Below, piece by piece: positions 9,142-17,787 of a stretch of 64,000 nt of DNA. This DNA is from Dielma sp000508965 (lineage in GTDB: Bacteria; Bacillota_I; Bacilli_A; Erysipelotrichales; Erysipelotrichaceae), in contig BAHV02000025.1 in assembly GCA_000508965.1 (NCBI GenBank), forward strand, positions 1 to 64,000, in the 5' to 3' direction. The notes beneath the pieces are model-generated. The model did not search any database and was not told the origin of the DNA. It saw only the letters and a program-made list of their open reading frames with translations. The first letter of the stretch is position 1. Each line of letters begins with the position of its first letter. A program made the translations under genes and the position numbers.

Positions 9142-10899
9142 ATGAATAAAGAATGGAATCTTGATATCCTGTATAAGAGTTATGAAAGTGAAGAATTTCA
9201 GCGTGATTTTAAAGCTTTGCCAGCTTTAATCGATGAATTGAACGAATGTGCGAAACATCTTGATGAGGGAGCGGCAAAGGATAAGCTGGTGGAAGTGCTG
9301 AAGCTGAATGAAAAGCTGACACTGGCGGTAAGCCGGCTTGCCTATTACATCAATCTGCGGCAGGCGGTCAATACATCGGATGCCCAAACGGTTGCCTATG
9401 GCGCGCAGCTGAGTCAGAGGATGGCGGCTACTGCCAAACCAACTACTGCCATCAATAAGTTTATTGCCGGAATTGAAAATCTTGATGAAGTGATTGAACA
9501 GGATGAATTATTAAAAACCTACCGTTTCATGCTTCATGAAATTAAACAGAATGCCAAGCATTTGCTGAGTGAAGAAGTGGAAGAAGTGCTTTCGATGATG
9601 GATCTGACCGGCGGTGAAGCGTGGGGCAATCTTCAGGAATACATGACTTCTACCTTGGAAGTGGATTACAAGGGTGAAAAGGTCAACCTGAGCATGGTGC
9701 GCAATCTAGCCTATGATGAAAGTGCTGAAGTGCGCAAGGCCGCTTATGAAGCTGAGCTGGCGGGTTATGAAAAAATCAAGGAACCGGTGGCTTTCGCGCT
9801 GAACAATATCAAGAAACAGGTTAACACAGCAGCGAAATTAAGAGGCTATGAATCACCGCTGGCAATGACGCTAATGGATAGCCGTATGCAGCGTTCAACC
9901 CTTGATGCGATGCTGAAGGCAATGGATAAGCATATGCCAAAATTCAGAGCCTATATGAAGCGTAAGGCAGAATTATTAGGGCATGAGAATGGTCTGCCAT
10001 GGTATGATTTATTTGCACCGGTAGGTGAAAGTGACCGTAAATTCACGGTGGAAGAAGCCAGAGATTATCTGGTCAATCATTTCCGTGGCTTCGCCGATGA
10101 TCTTGCCGATATGGTTGCGGAGGCCTTCGATAACGCATGGATCGATTTTTATCCGCATAAGGGTAAAGTCGGCGGCGCGTTCTGTGAAAACCTGCCGCAG
10201 TTTAAACAGAGCCGTGTATTGACTAATTTTGACGGCGCGTTAGGTGATGTCGTTACTTTGGCTCATGAGCTGGGACATGCTTATCACGGCTACAACATTC
10301 AGGACCACCGGCCGCTGAATGTCAGCTATTCGATGCCGGTTGCCGAGACAGCGTCTACCTTTAATGAGAATCTGATTATGAATTCAGTTATTGATGAAAC
10401 TGAAGATAAAAAAGAAAAAATGGCGCTGATTGAAAAACAGCTTCAGGATCTGAATCAGATTATTTGTGATATTTATTCACGGTATCTGTTTGAAAGTGCT
10501 GTTTTTGAAAATGCGAAGGATCAATTTATGTTTGCTGACAGCTTATGTGAAATGATGATTGAAGCACAGAAGAAGGCATATGGTGACGGTCTTGATGAAA
10601 AAACACTGAATCCTTATATGTGGATCTGTAAATCCCATTATTATTCTTCAGACTTAAGCTTCTATAATTTCCCATATGCGTTCGGCGGTCTGTTTGCCAG
10701 AGGCCTCTATGCGAAATATAAGAAAGAAGGCGCTGATTTTGTGCCTAAGTACCGTGAATTGCTGCATGCGACAACGATCAGCAGCGTTGAGGATGTAGCG
10801 GCGATCTGTGATATTGATCTGACCAAAGAGGAATTCTGGGAAGATGCCATGATATCCTGTGAAGAACTGATCGATCAGTTCCTTGAATTATCTAAATAA
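9142..10899 (+). CDS. pepF: Oligoendopeptidase F (M3 family)
   Basis: A 585-residue M3 metallopeptidase. The zinc site HELGH appears in LAHELGHAYHGYNI near residue 375, with the third ligand expected in the following AETASTFNENL. The N-terminal half is helical, as in PepF, which cuts peptides of roughly 7-17 residues in the cytosol. An AAGGAGG site is placed for the ATG at 9142, not for the ATG six codons upstream. It ends the operon-like run that starts at the SNF2 gene and is followed by a strong terminator. Confidence 0.93.
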   Translation: MNKEWNLDILYKSYESEEFQRDFKALPALIDELNECAKHLDEGAAKDKLVEVLKLNEKLTLAVSRLAYYINLRQAVNTSDAQTVAYGAQLSQRMAATAKPTTAINKFIAGIENLDEVIEQDELLKTYRFMLHEIKQNAKHLLSEEVEEVLSMMDLTGGEAWGNLQEYMTSTLEVDYKGEKVNLSMVRNLAYDESAEVRKAAYEAELAGYEKIKEPVAFALNNIKKQVNTAAKLRGYESPLAMTLMDSRMQRSTLDAMLKAMDKHMPKFRAYMKRKAELLGHENGLPWYDLFAPVGESDRKFTVEEARDYLVNHFRGFADDLADMVAEAFDNAWIDFYPHKGKVGGAFCENLPQFKQSRVLTNFDGALGDVVTLAHELGHAYHGYNIQDHRPLNVSYSMPVAETASTFNENLIMNSVIDETEDKKEKMALIEKQLQDLNQIICDIYSRYLFESAVFENAKDQFMFADSLCEMMIEAQKKAYGDGLDEKTLNPYMWICKSHYYSSDLSFYNFPYAFGGLFARGLYAKYKKEGADFVPKYRELLHATTISSVEDVAAICDIDLTKEEFWEDAMISCEELIDQFLELSK

Positions 10900-10906
10900 T
10901 ACAGTT

Positions 10907-10942
10907 AAAAGATCTCACTGATGAAAAGCGAGATCTTTTTAA
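10907..10942. terminator. Bidirectional terminator between pepF and the AraC-type gene
   Basis: A 10-bp stem (10907-10916 with 10930-10939) is flanked by an A run and a T run, so it can serve both converging genes. Confidence 0.75.
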
Positions 10943-11839
10943 TTATTGGGACTGATACGGATACCACAGCTCCATCGACGGAATCTGCGTGGTATAATAA
11001 ATTTCAGGTGCGAAGCAATCCATCACATAACCATGTTCAGACAGCCACCGAGTGCTGAATTTTACCGCTTTATTAAGTGAAGCCGTTATAAGCTCGTTGA
11101 ATGTCTCCGCTTCAAAGCTGCAGATAATGTAGTCTCTTGACGGCAGAATGAAGCTTTCCCATCGGGTATCCGCTGCTTCACACTCGGCACCTGTAAAATA
11201 GGTAAAACAGCCATCGGGGGTTTGGCTGTTCAGATAAGAAACTCCAATTTCACGGCCATGATGAAGCTTAGGCAGCTGATGTTTCAGTTGATGAAACTGT
11301 GCCCACAACTGACCGGGTATATCTGCCCCGCATGTTTCTCCTAATGGCAATTGTGCGCTGATTGGAACAGTACCGCTGATGCCTGTAAAATGAATCGGCT
11401 GTTCTAAAACGATGTGCTTCATTACCAGCACCAAACCCTCACTGACTAATGGTGCATTTTCTTCAATGTCAGTTTCATTCAGCAGCAGATCCGGCTTATC
11501 AAATTGATTCAGCATGATTGGCTTTTGACGGTAGCTTGTCGGTGTCATACCATAAGCTTCTTTAAATGAGCGGGTAAATACTTCCTGTGAGCCGAAACCG
11601 CATCGAATCGCAATATTCAGGATTGTATCATCACTCTCTTTCAGTATTTCACACGCCTTCGCTAAACGGCGCAGCTTAACATATTCCATGACCGGCTTTT
11701 TTACTAATTTTGAAAACAGCCGCTGATAATAAAAAGGGGATAGGGCTGCCTTCGCGGCCAATTGTTTAATATCCTGTTTCGCATCCAGATTTTCTTCAAT
11801 AAAATCCAGCGTGCATTGTATCGATTCCCATGCGTACAT
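10943..11839 (-). CDS. AraC-family regulator with GyrI-like effector domain
   Basis: A 298-residue protein. Residues 1-105 form an AraC/XylS double helix-turn-helix at the N-terminus (IRCGFGSQEVFTRSFKEAYG and TPTSYRQ are visible). The remainder resembles the GyrI/BmrR-type ligand-binding fold (PGQLWAQFHQ; GREIGVSYLN; YFTGAEC). The same order occurs in Rob-like regulators that bind hydrophobic drugs. It is divergent from a short UvrA-like gene, with an inverted repeat in the shared gap, so it probably controls that operon and itself. Confidence 0.85.
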   Translation of the reverse strand: MYAWESIQCTLDFIEENLDAKQDIKQLAAKAALSPFYYQRLFSKLVKKPVMEYVKLRRLAKACEILKESDDTILNIAIRCGFGSQEVFTRSFKEAYGMTPTSYRQKPIMLNQFDKPDLLLNETDIEENAPLVSEGLVLVMKHIVLEQPIHFTGISGTVPISAQLPLGETCGADIPGQLWAQFHQLKHQLPKLHHGREIGVSYLNSQTPDGCFTYFTGAECEAADTRWESFILPSRDYIICSFEAETFNELITASLNKAVKFSTRWLSEHGYVMDCFAPEIYYTTQIPSMELWYPYQSQ

Positions 11840-11914
11840 AGCTGTACCTCCTTTAATACTAATAGAATATCATAAATCTATACTAAAGCTTTGATTTTCT
11901 CTGCTGTTTCACCA

Positions 11915-11942
11915 TGTCAGAATCGTTTGTGTTATACTGACA
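11915..11942 (+). promoter_or_regulatory. uvrA-like operon promoter with inverted repeat
   Basis: An extended -10 (TGT-TATACT, 11930-11938) is bracketed by the inverted repeat TGTCAG (11915-11920) and CTGACA (11937-11942). The overlap suggests an operator, perhaps for the divergent AraC-type regulator; that link is inferred. Confidence 0.45.
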
Positions 11943-11985
11943 TCAGATGCAGGGTGTATTAAATTATACACAAGGAGGAAAATAT

Positions 11986-14424
11986 ATGTCAGCCATTGTC
12001 ATTAAAGGGGCCCGTACAGGAAATCTGAAGAATATTGATGCCGAAATTCCTAAGCATCAATTAGTTGTTTTGACAGGTGTATCCGGCTGCGGCAAGTCTA
12101 CCTTAGCTATTGATACTTTATTTCAGGAATGTCAGCGGCGCTATCTTGAAGCGATGGGTATGCAGGGCATTCAAAAGCCTAAGCTGGACAGCTTATCGGG
12201 CGGTTCACCGGCTATTTTGATCACAGCCGGGCATAGTGTGAATAACCCGCGTTCTTCATTAGGTACGATGAGTAATATTTATACTGATCTGCGGATGCTT
12301 TATGAAAAGCTGTCCACCCGCCGCTGTCCAATCTGTCATGAGCTGTTTGATCAGTCAATGATTAAGGAAGAAACCGAAAAACAAGAGGATTTATTTAAGG
12401 TTTACATTCATTGTCCGCATTGTCATGCAAGGATTGAAAAATTAACCCGATCGCATTTTTCTTACAATACAAGAGAAGGTGCCTGTACGGCTTGTCAGGG
12501 ACTTGGCAAAGAGCTGATGCTTAATGAGTCAAAGCTTATCGATGAGACATTAAGCTTAAAGGCTGGTGCAGTCGCTTATTGGGAAGCCCGCTATAAAGAG
12601 TATCAGATTGAATTATATGAAAAGGCTTTAAAGGTTTATGGCTTGCCTGCTGTTCATGATTTACCGGTTAAAGGCTTCTCAGAGGCTCAGAAATCGCTGC
12701 TGCTTGATGGAACTGATAACCCATGGATACGAATAACCTATCCGCATATCAATGCGCCTAAAACGGTTTCTGAGGGTCTGTTTGAAGGTGTGCGGCCGAT
12801 CCTGTGGCGGCGATTAAGTGAAAAAGGCAGTTTAAGCAAACAGCTGGCGCCTTATTTCATCGAGGGTGAATGCCGTGAATGTCATGGAGAGCGTCTGACT
12901 ATTCTCAGCCGTGAAGCAAGTATTATGCAGACCCGGCTGCCAGAACTAGTACAATACTCCTTAGAGACATTATGGCAATGGATCGACCGCCTTGAAAAAC
13001 AATGCAGCCATGAACAGCTAGTATTGGTTGAAGTCTATCTGCTTGATTTAAAAACCAAGCTGCAGCGGCTGATCCATGCCGGTCTCCCCTATCTGACACT
13101 TGACCGGCAGACTATGACACTCTCCGGCGGGGAGTTGCAGCGTATCAGACTGGCTGTGGCATTGGATTCTGAATTAAGCGGTGTACTCTATATTCTTGAT
13201 GAACCGACAACGGGTCTGCATGCCAAGGATACAGAAGGCATCATTCAACTGATGAATAAACTGAAGGCAATGGGCAATACGGTACTTGTCATTGAACATG
13301 ATCCTGATGTGATGAAGGCTGCAGATCAGATCATCGACATGGGGCCGGGAGCCGGCCGTTTAGGCGGTGAGATCGTCGCTCAGGGCAGTTTTGAAGAATT
13401 GAAGAAACAATCTTCCTCTATTACTGGTCAGTATTTTAAAAAGCAGCAGGCCTGCCAAGGGAAAAACCGTCAGCCTCAGGGCTGGATTGAAATCATCAAC
13501 GCGACGCGCAACAACTTGAAGCATCTCGATATTAAACTGCCGATCAATGTGTTTTGCGCAATCACCGGCGTGTCCGGCTCAGGCAAATCAACACTCATTT
13601 TTGAAGTGCTGGCAAAGCAGCAAGCGTGTGATGCAATCCGAAACCTTCAGCATTTTAAAAAGATCATCGCCATCGAGCAGACACCGCTAAACAGCATGAA
13701 ACGCTCTAATGTAGCTACATACAGCAAAATCTTTACCGAAATCAGAAAGATATATGCCCAACAGGGTTATACGGCCGGTCTGACACCGCTGCATTTCTCA
13801 TTCAACGCACCCGGCGGCCGCTGTGAGCATTGTGAGGGATTAGGTACTGTTACCAGCAATCTCTTATTTTTCAATGATATAGAAGTCACATGTCCGATCT
13901 GCCATGGCAGACAATTCAGTGATGATGTATTAAAAATAAAATTCAAGGGTTATAATATCCATGAAATTCTGCATTTATCAATTATGGAAGCTGCGGAAGT
14001 CTTCCAAGAGTATCCGAAGCTGATGAAAATATTAACACTGCTTATCGACAGCGGCTTAGGCTATCTTGAACTGGCGCAGTCATGCACAACACTCTCTGCC
14101 GGTGAAGCACAGCGGCTAAAGCTTGCCAATGAATTAAACCAGAGCCAGAAGCAGGGAAATCTTTATCTAATCGATGAACCGACAACCGGGCTGCATCCCA
14201 TCGACATTGATAATTTTCTGAAGCTGCTGCAGCGTCTGGTCGATCAGGGAAACACGGTGATTGTGGTAGAACATAATCTTCAGCTGATTCAACAAGCAGA
14301 TTACATCATCGATCTAGGGCCTTTGGGCGGCATTCATGGCGGTAAAGTCATCGCCCAGGGAACACCTCTTGAAATCAGTAAAAATCCGGACTCAATCACC
14401 GGTCATTATCTAAAGGAGATATAA
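11986..14424 (+). CDS. Short UvrA-like ABC ATPase (UvrA2/drug-resistance type)
   Basis: An 812-residue protein with two UvrA-type ABC modules: Walker A GVSGCGKST near residue 31 and GVSGSGKST near 527, two signature segments (LSGGELQRIRLA, LSAGEAQRLKLA) and two LDEPTTGLH-type Walker B motifs (the second as IDEPTTGLH). Two CPxCH zinc modules are retained. It is well short of true UvrA (about 940 residues), so parts of the UvrB/DNA-interacting insertion are reduced. Such UvrA paralogues often protect against DNA-binding drugs. An AAGGAGG site fixes the ATG at 11986. It forms an operon with the small acetyltransferase, behind an AraC/GyrI regulator. Confidence 0.85.
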   Translation: MSAIVIKGARTGNLKNIDAEIPKHQLVVLTGVSGCGKSTLAIDTLFQECQRRYLEAMGMQGIQKPKLDSLSGGSPAILITAGHSVNNPRSSLGTMSNIYTDLRMLYEKLSTRRCPICHELFDQSMIKEETEKQEDLFKVYIHCPHCHARIEKLTRSHFSYNTREGACTACQGLGKELMLNESKLIDETLSLKAGAVAYWEARYKEYQIELYEKALKVYGLPAVHDLPVKGFSEAQKSLLLDGTDNPWIRITYPHINAPKTVSEGLFEGVRPILWRRLSEKGSLSKQLAPYFIEGECRECHGERLTILSREASIMQTRLPELVQYSLETLWQWIDRLEKQCSHEQLVLVEVYLLDLKTKLQRLIHAGLPYLTLDRQTMTLSGGELQRIRLAVALDSELSGVLYILDEPTTGLHAKDTEGIIQLMNKLKAMGNTVLVIEHDPDVMKAADQIIDMGPGAGRLGGEIVAQGSFEELKKQSSSITGQYFKKQQACQGKNRQPQGWIEIINATRNNLKHLDIKLPINVFCAITGVSGSGKSTLIFEVLAKQQACDAIRNLQHFKKIIAIEQTPLNSMKRSNVATYSKIFTEIRKIYAQQGYTAGLTPLHFSFNAPGGRCEHCEGLGTVTSNLLFFNDIEVTCPICHGRQFSDDVLKIKFKGYNIHEILHLSIMEAAEVFQEYPKLMKILTLLIDSGLGYLELAQSCTTLSAGEAQRLKLANELNQSQKQGNLYLIDEPTTGLHPIDIDNFLKLLQRLVDQGNTVIVVEHNLQLIQQADYIIDLGPLGGIHGGKVIAQGTPLEISKNPDSITGHYLKEI

Positions 14425-14427
14425 ATT

Positions 14428-14685
14428 ATGAACTTTACAACTGAAAAAAACCGCATTTATTATGAAACTGACGGCAAACTGCTCGCGGAAATTACCTTTA
14501 TTGACAGCGATGAAACCAGTATGACTATTAATCATACCTTTGTCGATGACAGCCTGCGCGGACAGGGCATCGCTTCCCAGCTTGTACAAGCGGCAGTCAA
14601 TGAAATTAAAAAACAGCATAAGCAGGTAAAAGCGACCTGTTCCTATGCGGTGAACTGGCTTACTAAACACCCTGACGCAGCTTAG
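14428..14685 (+). CDS. Small GNAT-like acetyltransferase
   Basis: An 85-residue protein of the minimal GCN5-related type. It shows the acetyl-CoA loop in DDSLRGQGIASQLV, and the family's CSYAVNWLTKHPD ending with a conserved Cys and His. The acceptor is unknown. It starts three bases after the UvrA-like stop, so the two are cotranscribed; a modifying role towards the same toxic compound is possible but not shown. Confidence 0.8.
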   Translation: MNFTTEKNRIYYETDGKLLAEITFIDSDETSMTINHTFVDDSLRGQGIASQLVQAAVNEIKKQHKQVKATCSYAVNWLTKHPDAA

Positions 14686-14706
14686 ATAAAACACATTTAT
14701 AAAGAG

Positions 14707-14745
14707 CCGCTGACACTATTAAAAAGCGTCAGTGGTTTTGTTATT
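14707..14745 (+). terminator. Terminator of the uvrA-like/GNAT operon
   Basis: An 8-bp stem (14707-14714 with 14728-14735, one G-T) is followed by a T-rich tail. Confidence 0.65.
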
Positions 14746-14753
14746 TTAATCAA

Positions 14754-14781
14754 TCTGATTTTTATCTCAAGAAAAATCAGA
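14754..14781. repeat. 10-bp inverted repeat in the gap before ptsI
   Basis: Arms 14754-14763 and 14772-14781 are perfect complements around an 8-base loop, in an AT-rich gap downstream of both converging genes. No T tract directly follows on either strand, so a terminator role is unclear. Confidence 0.4.
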
Positions 14782-14872
14782 ATTTTCGTATTTTTTTGAA
14801 ATAATCAAATAATTATATACAATAGATTTTAATATTTTTTCTGAGATAAAAGTCAAAAAAAAGATGTACAGG

Positions 14873-16600
14873 TTAATATGTACACCTTTTAATATGTTTA
14901 TTTAATGCAGCCTTTACCAGTTCAGTTACTTCTTCAGCTGTATCCAGAGTCAGCGCCTTAGCAGCCAGCTCTTCCATTTCTTTCTTGCTTAAAGAGTTAA
15001 CGATCTTACGTGCAGGCAGGATTGATGTAGCACTCATTGAGAATTCATCCAAGCCTAAACCAAGCAGTACAGGCACTGCATATGGATCACCGGCCATCTC
15101 ACCGCACATACCAGCCCAGCGGCCATTGCTGTGAGCACCATCAATCGTCAGTTTGATTAAACGTAACAGAGATGGGTTCAGCGGCTGATACAAGTAAGAT
15201 ACTTTCTCACTCATACGGTCAGCAGCCATTGAGTATTGTACTAAGTCATTGGTTCCGATTGAGAAGAAATCAGCTTCCTTCGCAAAGTTATCAGCCAAAA
15301 TAGCAGAAGCAGGAATTTCAACCATCATACCTACTTCGATGTTATCCGCAACAGCAGCACCTTCCTTAATCAGATTTTCTTTTTCTTCAAGGAATAAGGC
15401 TTTGGCCTGACGGAATTCATTAATTGTAGCAATCATTGGGAACATGATGCAAAGCTTACCATATACAGAAGCTCTGATCAGTGCTCTTAATTGAGTACGG
15501 AAAATATCAGTGCGGTCCAGACACAGACGAATTGCACGATAGCCTAAGAATGGATTCATTTCCTCAGGGAATGTGAAGTAAGGCAGCTTCTTATCACCGC
15601 CGATATCCAATGTACGAACAACAACCTTCTTGCCGTTCATTCCCTCTAATACTTCTTTATAAGCTTCAAACTGCTCGTCTTCAGTTGGGAAATGATCTGA
15701 ATTCATATATAAGAATTCGGTACGGTACAGACCTACACCTTCACCGCCATTATTCAATACACCTTCAACATCCTTCGGTGTACCAATATTACCTGCCAAT
15801 TCTACCTCATGACCATCAACAGTCACTGATTTTGCTGTCTTTAATACTTTTAATGCTTCTCTTTCTTCAGCAAAATCTTTAGCTTTCTGTTCATATACCG
15901 CCACAGTCTCAGCATCCGGATTCAGGAACACTTCACCGGCAACCGCATCCAAAATTACTAAATCACCATGATTAGCTGCTTCAAGCACACCGGCACAACC
16001 AACAACGGCAGGAATTTCCAAGCTTCTTGCCATGATTGCGGAATGAGATGTTCTGCCGCCGATTGCAGTCGCAAAACCTTTAGCGTGTTCATTCAGCTGA
16101 GCTGTATCAGAAGGTGTTAAATCGTGTGCTACGATAACAGAATCTTCATCAACCGCAGACAGATCAGGAATGATCAGACCCAATAAATGAGCTGTTAAAC
16201 GATGTGTAACATCTTTAATATCAGCCGCTCTTTCACGGAAATAATCATTATCCATCGCTTCAAACATCGCAATTGTATTCTTCGCAACTGTATCTGCCGC
16301 AAATTCAGCATTTACCTTATCATTTTCAATCATCGCAACGATTTGTGACGCGAAATCAGGATCTGAAGCCATCATTAAATGGGCGTCAAATACTGCCAGC
16401 TCTTCTTCAGATAATTTTCCGGCAGCTCTTTCTTTGATTCCTTCGATATCTTTCTTAGTTGCCTCTAAAGCCTCATTAAACTTGGCAATTTCATTAGCAG
16501 CATCGATCTTGTCAACCTTGACAATTTCAACCTTAGGCTGTTCAAGCTTATAAACTTTCGCAATAGCAACGCCAGCAGATGCAGCAATACCTTTTAACAT
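14873..16600 (-). CDS. ptsI: PTS enzyme I (phosphoenolpyruvate-protein phosphotransferase)
   Basis: A 575-residue EI. The phosphohistidine is His186 in GGRTSHSAIMARS. The PEP-binding barrel follows, with GVGLYRTEFLYM, NPFLGYRAIRLC, and SIGTNDLVQYSMAADR plus GMCGEMAGDP near the C-terminus. EI takes phosphate from PEP and passes it to HPr, energising all PTS sugar uptake including the mannose-family system at 58.7-61.4 kb. No ptsH (HPr) gene adjoins it, which is unusual since ptsHI is often an operon. A GAGGAGG site precedes the ATG. Confidence 0.96.
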   Translation of the reverse strand: MLKGIAASAGVAIAKVYKLEQPKVEIVKVDKIDAANEIAKFNEALEATKKDIEGIKERAAGKLSEEELAVFDAHLMMASDPDFASQIVAMIENDKVNAEFAADTVAKNTIAMFEAMDNDYFRERAADIKDVTHRLTAHLLGLIIPDLSAVDEDSVIVAHDLTPSDTAQLNEHAKGFATAIGGRTSHSAIMARSLEIPAVVGCAGVLEAANHGDLVILDAVAGEVFLNPDAETVAVYEQKAKDFAEEREALKVLKTAKSVTVDGHEVELAGNIGTPKDVEGVLNNGGEGVGLYRTEFLYMNSDHFPTEDEQFEAYKEVLEGMNGKKVVVRTLDIGGDKKLPYFTFPEEMNPFLGYRAIRLCLDRTDIFRTQLRALIRASVYGKLCIMFPMIATINEFRQAKALFLEEKENLIKEGAAVADNIEVGMMVEIPASAILADNFAKEADFFSIGTNDLVQYSMAADRMSEKVSYLYQPLNPSLLRLIKLTIDGAHSNGRWAGMCGEMAGDPYAVPVLLGLGLDEFSMSATSILPARKIVNSLSKKEMEELAAKALTLDTAEEVTELVKAALNKHIKRCTY

Positions 16601-16706
16601 ACTTTTTTCGTCCTCCTCAAGATCTCTTCATGATAAGCACAACGTCTAAACGTCGTTCAGTTGACTATATATAACCGTTCTTATCTAAACTTTATTTTAT
16701 CATTAT

Positions 16707-17027
16707 TTAAGCGGTTACGCAACGCACAAATTCATCAATAGCTCTTGATCGGATACGGTAATAAGTGCTCTTTGTGAAATAATTCATATACCATTTAGCT
16801 TGACGGCTGCTGAAATAATCATTACGCAGGATCAGCGCCTCATCATTAGGCAGGCCGGCAAGAATCGCGTCTATCGTTTCAATATATTCAAAAGCCTCTG
16901 CCAGCTCACGATCATCACTCTCCGAAACCATCAGATTATCTACGTCACAATACTGACGTTTCAGCTTCTTATAGATCATCGCCAAATGCTTCACAATCGC
17001 TTCATTGTCCTTCTGCATATCATTCAC
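16707..17027 (-). CDS. Small conserved protein, probable MG284/MPN403 family
   Basis: A 106-residue helical protein. The C-terminal half, LILRNDYFSSRQAKWYMNYF then TKSTYYRIRSRAIDEFV, resembles a sigma-region-4/ArpU-like helix-turn-helix and matches my recollection of the MG284/MPN403 family of Mollicutes and Erysipelotrichia. Function is unknown; a small DNA-binding role is plausible from the STYYRIRSRA helix. It lies between kdpE and ptsI on the same strand, about 100 bases before ptsI. Confidence 0.65.
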   Translation of the reverse strand: MNDMQKDNEAIVKHLAMIYKKLKRQYCDVDNLMVSESDDRELAEAFEYIETIDAILAGLPNDEALILRNDYFSSRQAKWYMNYFTKSTYYRIRSRAIDEFVRCVTA

Positions 17028-17076
17028 CCATTCCCTTAGTTAATATATATGCAGAAAAGAATTAAATACCTAAAAA

Positions 17077-17787
17077 TCATTCATTTTTTTCATCAATTCT
17101 AAGTAAACGATAACCAATCCCGACATGAGTTTGAATATATCGGGGATGAGATGGATCAGGTTCTATTTTTTTACGCAGCCCAGCCATAAAAACACGCAGT
17201 GAAGCCACGTCATTATCCCAAGCACTGCCCCAGATCTCACGGGTGATGGTTGTATGTGTCAGTACCTTGCCGACATTCTTTGCCAGCAGACACAACAATT
17301 TATATTCAATCGGTGTGACATGCAGTTCCTGATCATTAAGGTAAACACAGCCGCCCGCATAATCGATTTTCAAGCCGCCATTAATGAAGACGGACGCGGC
17401 GGCATTGCTGCTTTGCATATAATGGATACGGCGCAGCGCCACCCGTAAGCGGGCCAGCAGTTCTTCCACAGAAAAGGGTTTCGTCAGATAATCATCAGCC
17501 CCGGCATCAAGTGCCTCAATCTTATCCCGGTCTTCAACCCGGGCACTTATTACAATAATCGGCATCAGTGACCAAGAGCGCAGCTTCTTTATAATTTCAA
17601 TGCCATCGATATCCGGCAGTCCAAGATCAAGCAGAACAACATCAGGATTATGCGTGACGGCTTCGCTGATAGCTTCACTGCCCGTGGCACTCACATGAAA
17701 ATGATAACCTTGTGTTTCCAAGGTTGCCGCAATTAAATTACGGATGGCAGAGTCATCCTCTACCACAAGCAGAAAGGGTTTATTCAT
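17077..17787 (-). CDS. kdpE: KdpE response regulator
   Basis: A 236-residue OmpR/PhoB-type regulator. The receiver has the acidic pair ED at residues 10-11, phosphoacceptor Asp54 in VVLLDLGLP, and the Lys in YLTKPF. The winged helix shows EYKLLCLLAKNVGKVLTH and YIQTHVGIGYRL. The gene overlaps kdpD by eight bases and lies in the kdp locus, so it is KdpE, activator of kdpFABC at low potassium. Confidence 0.94.
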   Translation of the reverse strand: MNKPFLLVVEDDSAIRNLIAATLETQGYHFHVSATGSEAISEAVTHNPDVVLLDLGLPDIDGIEIIKKLRSWSLMPIIVISARVEDRDKIEALDAGADDYLTKPFSVEELLARLRVALRRIHYMQSSNAAASVFINGGLKIDYAGGCVYLNDQELHVTPIEYKLLCLLAKNVGKVLTHTTITREIWGSAWDNDVASLRVFMAGLRKKIEPDPSHPRYIQTHVGIGYRLLRIDEKNE

